A stretch of DNA of 64,000 nt. Source: Mycolicibacterium arabiense. Its GTDB lineage: Bacteria; Actinomycetota; Actinomycetes; Mycobacteriales; Mycobacteriaceae. This document shows, piece by piece, positions 61,423 through 64,000 of the stretch. The position numbers and the translations under genes were made by a program. The notes under the pieces are model-generated. The model saw only the letters and a program-made list of their open reading frames with translations, searched no databases and was not told the DNA's origin. The DNA lies in NCBI RefSeq assembly GCF_010731815.2, contig NZ_AP022593.1:3224001-3288000 (forward strand), in the 5' to 3' direction. Positions within the stretch are counted from its first letter, which is position 1; each line of letters begins with the position of its first letter.

Positions 61423-62010
61423 ATGCCACGTCGCACGCCATCCGGCGCAGCCGTTCTGCAGCCGGAGATCACCCGGTCGATCACCGAAGCCGTCCTGTGC
61501 GAGCTGGCGGAGCGCGGCTACGCGCGACTGTCGATGGAGGCGGTCGCCAAGCGCGCCGGGGTCGGCAAGAGCGCGCTGTACCGCCGCTGGACCTCCAAGA
61601 AGGACATGGCCCTGGCCGTTGTCGCCGAGTTCAGCGTCGGTCGAGCGGAGTTCGTGGACACGGGGTCGCTCGAGGGGGACATCCGGGAGTCGGTGGAGGC
61701 GATCGCACAGTGGCTCACCCACCCCCGGTTCTCCTCGATCCTGGCCGACCTCGTGGCCGAGATGGCCCGGAGCCCAGAACTGAGCGACGTCGTCGAGGAC
61801 ATGATCGGCCGGCCGCGCCGCGAGCGAGGGCGGGCGATCCTGCTCCGTGCGATCGATCGCGGGGAGGTGTCGCCCGACATCGACATGGAGCTGGCGCTCG
61901 ACATGCTGGCCGCGCCGATCTATTGGCGGCTGCTCGTCCGAGACGGCAGTCTCGAGCCCGGCTATCTCGACGGACTGACCGAGATGCTGGTGCGCGCGCT
62001 CGGCAAGTGA
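61423..62010 (+). CDS. TetR-family regulator of the NmrA/SnoaL pair
   Basis: 195 aa. HTH: YARLSMEAVAKRAGVGKSAL near 33-52, then YRRWTSKKDM; the C-terminal domain (TetR_C type) contains ILADLVAEMARSPEL near 106. Divergent from the SnoaL-like gene with two palindromes between them. It likely represses itself and the two minus-strand genes. Confidence 0.87.
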   Translation: MPRRTPSGAAVLQPEITRSITEAVLCELAERGYARLSMEAVAKRAGVGKSALYRRWTSKKDMALAVVAEFSVGRAEFVDTGSLEGDIRESVEAIAQWLTHPRFSSILADLVAEMARSPELSDVVEDMIGRPRRERGRAILLRAIDRGEVSPDIDMELALDMLAAPIYWRLLVRDGSLEPGYLDGLTEMLVRALGK

Positions 62011-62029
62011 TTCCGATGCGCTCGTCGGC

Positions 62030-62230
62030 AAAGAAGGGCGACGTGTGTGGCCGGATTCGGCTGCAGGGCAATGGTGTTGGAGTTTCCGGCCAGCACGCGC
62101 TCCCTGGAGACAGGGTAGGGATACTGTTCCCAGCCGAGCCCCGGAACCATGTCGCCGACCTCGAAGTACCCGACGTGCGTCTGCTCCACCGCGGCTCGCA
62201 TGGGTGCCTCGAGGTGGTCGAGGACACACC
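62030..62230 (-). pseudogene. Fragment of a class C beta-lactamase (AmpC-like) gene
   Basis: The minus-strand frame through 62230-62030 reads EAPMRAAVEQTHVGYFEVGD then MVPGLGWEQYPYPV and VLAGNSNTIALQPNPAT. The run from GYFEVGD through GLGWEQYPYPV resembles the stretch before the KTG box of class C beta-lactamases and related serine hydrolases, where MYQGLGWE is typical. Neither the SxxK/YxN part nor the KTG box is present: the frame runs into the MerR promoter upstream and the TetR gene downstream. It fills most of the 267-base gap between TetR and MerR. I read it as a decayed remnant. Confidence 0.6.
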
Positions 62231-62277
62231 AGGACGCTGCGGCACAGTCAAGCCAGCGCGTGAATCACAATCGACGA

Positions 62278-63027
62278 ATGGCATGGAGTACGCGTGAAGT
62301 CGCCGAATTGGCCGGCACGAGCCTGCGAGCAGTGCGGCACTACCACCAAGTCGGTCTGCTCGCGGAGCCCGAACGTCGCAGCAATGGCTACAAGGAGTAC
62401 GGCGTCGCCCACCTCGTTCGGCTGGTCCGGATCAAACGTCTCAGCGACCTGGGGTTCTCCCTCCGTCAGATCGCCGACATGGACGGCACCGACGACCATC
62501 CGGCAGAGGACCTACGGGCGCTCGATGCCGAGCTCGCGGCCACCATCGAACGCCTGCAGCTTGCGCGCGTCGAACTGGGGCTGATTCTCGAGAAGTCGGC
62601 CCCCACGGATCTGCCGGCCGACTTCATCGAACCCGACGCGGTGGCCAAGTTGTCCGACGCCGACCGCTCACTCGTCATCGTCCTGACGCGCGTGCTCGGT
62701 CCGCGAGGCCTTCAGGCCTACGCCGACCTCCTAAAGAACGCCCCCACCGGGCCGTTGATGAGCGCATTCGACGACTTGCTGCCCGACGCCGACGAGGCGA
62801 CTCGCCAGGACATCGCCGAACGCCTCATCCCCTACGTCCGGGAGCTGCATGCGGCGCACCCCGGTCTGCTCGAATCTCGAGCGGATGCCCCCAAGGGCGC
62901 GCGCTTCGTCGAGCAGACCATCGCGGAGGCAATGTCAGAGCTGTACAACGCGGCGCAACTCGACGTGCTGCACCGCGCCCGGAAGATGATGCGGGCCGGG
63001 GAGGCGGCGCACGACTCAGCCCCCTAG
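62278..63027 (+). CDS. MerR-family regulator
   Basis: 249 aa from the ATG at 62278; upstream codons belong to the remnant region. N-terminal MerR HTH: WSTREVAELAGTSLRAVRHY at 3-22, then HQVGLLAEPERRSNGYKEY and a dimerisation helix near 75-110. A long effector domain follows, not a short metal-binding tail, so a drug or small-molecule ligand is likelier than a metal. The 3' end overlaps the convergent peptidase gene by 12 nt. No target operator was recognised. Confidence 0.82.
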   Translation: MAWSTREVAELAGTSLRAVRHYHQVGLLAEPERRSNGYKEYGVAHLVRLVRIKRLSDLGFSLRQIADMDGTDDHPAEDLRALDAELAATIERLQLARVELGLILEKSAPTDLPADFIEPDAVAKLSDADRSLVIVLTRVLGPRGLQAYADLLKNAPTGPLMSAFDDLLPDADEATRQDIAERLIPYVRELHAAHPGLLESRADAPKGARFVEQTIAEAMSELYNAAQLDVLHRARKMMRAGEAAHDSAP

Positions 63028-64000
63028 TGCGGGCATCGGCAACGGTGCGAGGCGGTATGACGGTGGTTCGGTGCCGTGCAGGTGGCGGACGAAGTAGTCC
63101 CAGGTGCGGCGATAGAGGTAGTGCATGCGGCCGATCAGGGCGTGTTCGACTCCTGGGATCACCACCATGTCGAAGTCCTTGTCCGCGCTGATGAGTGCAT
63201 CCGCTAGGCGCATCGTGTGATACGGATGTGCGTTGTCATCGAGTTCCCCGTGGATGAGCAGCAGCTTGCCCTTCAGGTCCGCGGCCAGAGGCACGTTGGA
63301 GATGGTCTGCTTCCCTTCATCACTGACATCACCGTGGTAATGCTCGGCCCACATGGTCAGGTTCACCGCGTTGTCGTGGTTGCCCGACACGGCAACGGCG
63401 ACCCGGTAGAAGTCGGGGTACGTCAGCAGGGCGCGCGCTGCGGCGAAACCGCCGGCTGATTGGCCGGTGATCCCGACCCGCCGGGTATCCAGCCAGGGAT
63501 ACCGATGGCCGAGTTCGCGGATTGCGGCCACGTGGTCGTCCAGGGCGCCGGCGTTGCCAAGGTCCCCGTAGGAGTGGTCGTGAAAGGCCTTGCTACGGCC
63601 GGCTGTACCGCGTCCATCGATTGCGACCGCCGCAAATCCCAGCGCGGCATACGCTTCCGGTTCGCCGTAGTGAATCTCGTTGAACGAGGGACCTGCCCGA
63701 AAGTTCTGCGGGCCAGGATAGATGTGTTCGATCACCGGATACTGCCGCTGCGGATCGAACCCATGTGGTCGCCACAGCAGGCCGTATATGGGCGTCTTCC
63801 CGTCGGCCGCGGTTGCGCGGAACCGTTCGGGCGCGCTCCAGCCAAGCACCTCCAGCTCAGCCGTGCCCGGGGCTTCGAGTTCGACCAAAGTCTCTCCGTC
63901 GCCGTCCAATACGACAGAACGAGGCGGTTGACTCGACGTCGACGCGCGGTCGACGAGGTAACCACCCTCGGGTGGGCTCACCGCGTCGTGGTCGAGATGG
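63016..64000 (-). CDS. S9 prolyl oligopeptidase/DPP IV-type serine peptidase (partial, 5' end outside)
   Basis: Runs off the window: the frame stays open to 64000 with sequence upstream of the GTG at 63981 (HLDHDA), so the start lies outside. The visible 328 codons are the C-terminal alpha/beta-hydrolase domain: YPVIEHIYPGPQ, then AIDGRGTAGRSK, nucleophile Ser in GITGQSAGGFAA near plus-strand 63450, Asp in HGELDDNAHPYH near 63230, His in VIPGVEHALIGR near 63150. The missing part should be a beta-propeller. Cleaves peptides after proline or a related residue, or acts as an acylaminoacyl peptidase. Confidence 0.85.
   Translation of the reverse strand, partial: HLDHDAVSPPEGGYLVDRASTSSQPPRSVVLDGDGETLVELEAPGTAELEVLGWSAPERFRATAADGKTPIYGLLWRPHGFDPQRQYPVIEHIYPGPQNFRAGPSFNEIHYGEPEAYAALGFAAVAIDGRGTAGRSKAFHDHSYGDLGNAGALDDHVAAIRELGHRYPWLDTRRVGITGQSAGGFAAARALLTYPDFYRVAVAVSGNHDNAVNLTMWAEHYHGDVSDEGKQTISNVPLAADLKGKLLLIHGELDDNAHPYHTMRLADALISADKDFDMVVIPGVEHALIGRMHYLYRRTWDYFVRHLHGTEPPSYRLAPLPMPALGG

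Noticed and set aside
61962..62201. A real 79-aa minus-strand gene in the TetR-MerR gap
   Set aside because: Its similarity is to the inside of class C beta-lactamases and it lacks catalytic motifs, and its end runs into the TetR gene, so it is better described as a remnant.
1..64000. tRNA, rRNA, CRISPR arrays, transposases, phage integrases
   Set aside because: Looked for and not seen; no clover-leaf candidates, direct-repeat arrays or DDE/recombinase motifs were recognised.

Overview
The window is high-GC DNA from an actinobacterium, most likely a fast-growing environmental Mycobacterium (Mycolicibacterium). The evidence is the arabinosyltransferase AftD beside the lipoprotein LpqI and a 57-residue DUF2613 protein, a DUF3068 protein with its membrane partner, a FadE5-like acyl-CoA dehydrogenase, GTG/TTG starts, and several leaderless promoters (TANNNT 6-8 nt before the start codon). 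From memory, AftD, LpqI, the acyltransferase, DUF3068, membrane protein, glycosyltransferase, methyltransferase and aldehyde dehydrogenase genes correspond to the M. tuberculosis Rv0223c-Rv0237 neighbourhood. Catabolic modules lie on both sides of this block and inside it. I saw no tRNA, rRNA, CRISPR array, transposase or phage gene. No gene-free stretch exceeds 300 bases.

Layout. (1) 57-6901: operon of a glutamine-synthetase-like ligase, amino acid permease, class III aminotransferase, FluG-type amidohydrolase and Orn/Lys/Arg decarboxylase-family enzyme, probably for amines or polyamines. (2) 6902-17125: conserved cell-envelope block (lpqI, DUF2613, aftD, PPOX enzyme, acyltransferase, DUF3068, membrane protein). 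(3) 17268-26078: eight-gene catabolic island (CoA transferase, MFS, alcohol and aldehyde dehydrogenases, glycerate kinase, CitE-like lyase, D-2-hydroxyacid dehydrogenase, GntR regulator) placed between convergent conserved genes. (4) 26101-31555: envelope/lipid genes (GT4, methyltransferase, ALDH, FadE5-like). (5) 31602-38362: aromatic ring-cleavage operon, TetR regulator, P450 and an NAD-binding protein; three copies of one operator link the operon, the regulator and the P450. (6) 38554-42376: tartrate-type module (DASS transporter, tartrate/isopropylmalate-type dehydrogenase, LysR). (7) 42384-48805: LacI-controlled operon of asparaginase, NodB-fold hydrolase, MFS, two SDRs and a small Cys-rich protein, with three operators spaced exactly 13 bp. 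(8) 48815-60048: nine-gene operon of an APH-type kinase, complete CUT2 ABC importer, 5-oxoprolinase PxpABC and a phospholyase-like PLP enzyme, with a divergent PucR regulator. (9) 60067-64000: TetR-controlled NmrA/SnoaL pair, a class C beta-lactamase remnant, a MerR regulator and a partial S9 peptidase.

How they work together: most modules combine an importer, an activating enzyme, a cleavage or deamination step and a dedicated regulator. The island (3) is best read as feeding a 2-oxoacid to D-glycerate and 2-phosphoglycerate, and the tartrate module (6) may also yield glycerate. The kinase/phospholyase/PxpABC operon (8) and the island (3) are the best candidates for undescribed pathways. Functions are inferred from motifs and context only; no database search was possible.
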